Source of the DNA: a bacterium
GTDB taxonomy: Bacteria > Patescibacteriota > Minisyncoccia > UBA6257 > 2-01-FULL-56-20
Reading direction: 5' to 3'
DNA length: 5,966 nucleotides
Assembly: GCA_021780545.1 (NCBI GenBank)
Contig: JAJXYP010000013.1
Span: forward strand, 1-5,966
Both the position numbers and the translations under genes were made by a program. Shown piece by piece: positions 5,670 to 5,966 of this stretch. The notes beneath the pieces were generated by a model. The model saw only the letters and a program-made list of their open reading frames with translations, was not told the DNA's origin and ran no database searches. How positions within the stretch are numbered: position 1 is the stretch's first letter; every line of letters starts with the position of its first letter.

Positions 5670-5966
5670 ATGAAAGAACCTTTGACGACCGCCGCGCTCC
5701 GCCGGCGCTATCTCGATTTTTTCCGCGAACGGGGTCACGCGATCATCCCGTCGGCTTCGCTTGTTCCCGAAAACGATCCAACGACGCTCTTTACGGGGAG
5801 CGGCATGCAGCCGCTCGTGCCGTATCTTCTGGGGCAATCGCATCCGGAAGGCCGGCGGCTGGCCGATTCCCAGAAAAGTTTCCGCGCCGAGGATATCGAC
5901 GAGGTGGGCGACAATCGTCATACGACGTTTTTCGAAATGCTTGGCAACTGGAGTCTCGGGGATTAT
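5670..5966 (+). CDS. alaS: Alanyl-tRNA synthetase, N-terminal fragment (3' end cut by window edge)
   Basis: Charges tRNA-Ala with alanine in the cytoplasm. Only the first 99 residues are inside the window. They cover the start of the class II aminoacylation core: [22 protein letters not shown] (9-30, here cited for position), PENDPTTLF (33-41), the [13 protein letters not shown] segment (43-55), and motif 2 with its SQK and [16 protein letters not shown] (83-98). The [11 protein letters not shown] run replaces the KHNDLENVG-type sequence of most bacteria and resembles Candidate Phyla Radiation enzymes. The ATG at 5670 fits the family start; only a weak TAGGT lies upstream. It is on the same strand as the isomerase, 128 bases away, so cotranscription is possible. 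The editing and C-Ala domains cannot be judged. Confidence 0.95.
   Translation, partial: MKEPLTTAALRRRYLDFFRERGHAIIPSASLVPENDPTTLFTGSGMQPLVPYLLGQSHPEGRRLADSQKSFRAEDIDEVGDNRHTTFFEMLGNWSLGDY

Noticed and set aside
5594..5966. Open frame starting at an ATG in the isomerase-alaS spacer
   Set aside because: It runs out of frame through conserved alaS sequence, and its translation is Arg-rich and low in complexity.

Overview
The window carries four protein-coding genes and little else. The base composition is GC-rich by eye, and genes fill almost all of it. The best taxonomic clue is the first 99 residues of an alanyl-tRNA synthetase at the right edge. Its motif-2 region reads [32 protein letters not shown], the form I associate with Candidate Phyla Radiation / Patescibacteria (Parcubacteria-like) genomes rather than with Proteobacteria or Firmicutes. 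A small archaeal-type phosphoglucose/phosphomannose isomerase fits that lineage. The assignment is inference from motif memory, not from a search.

Layout. Positions 1-1878 (minus strand) hold the first 626 codons of a class I ribonucleotide reductase large subunit, whose C-terminus lies beyond the left edge. A 160-base divergent intergenic region (1879-2038) follows. It contains one perfect DnaA-box consensus (TTATCCACA), an abutting 14-base dyad, a second small inverted repeat and AT-rich promoter-like sequence. Positions 2039-4573 (plus) encode an 844-residue protein that is a head-to-tail fusion of glucose-6-phosphate dehydrogenase (zwf-like) and a short-form 6-phosphogluconate dehydrogenase (gnd-like). 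Its stop overlaps (ATGA) the start of a 323-residue bifunctional phosphoglucose/phosphomannose isomerase-like SIS protein (4570-5541, plus). After a 128-base spacer, alaS begins at 5670 and runs off the right edge.

How the genes fit together. The isomerase interconverts fructose-6-P and glucose-6-P, and the fusion protein carries both NADP-reducing dehydrogenases of the oxidative pentose phosphate branch. Together they form a compact module turning hexose phosphate into ribulose-5-P and NADPH. The divergently transcribed ribonucleotide reductase needs ribose-derived nucleotides and, through thioredoxin or glutaredoxin, NADPH. The arrangement therefore makes biochemical sense, but shared control is inference.

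The most notable points are the dehydrogenase fusion, the DnaA box in the divergent promoter region, and the lack of good Shine-Dalgarno sequences at the four annotated starts. Two of those starts instead have a -10-like hexamer exactly six bases upstream, suggesting leaderless transcripts. I see no mobile element, CRISPR array, tRNA, rRNA or convincing terminator.
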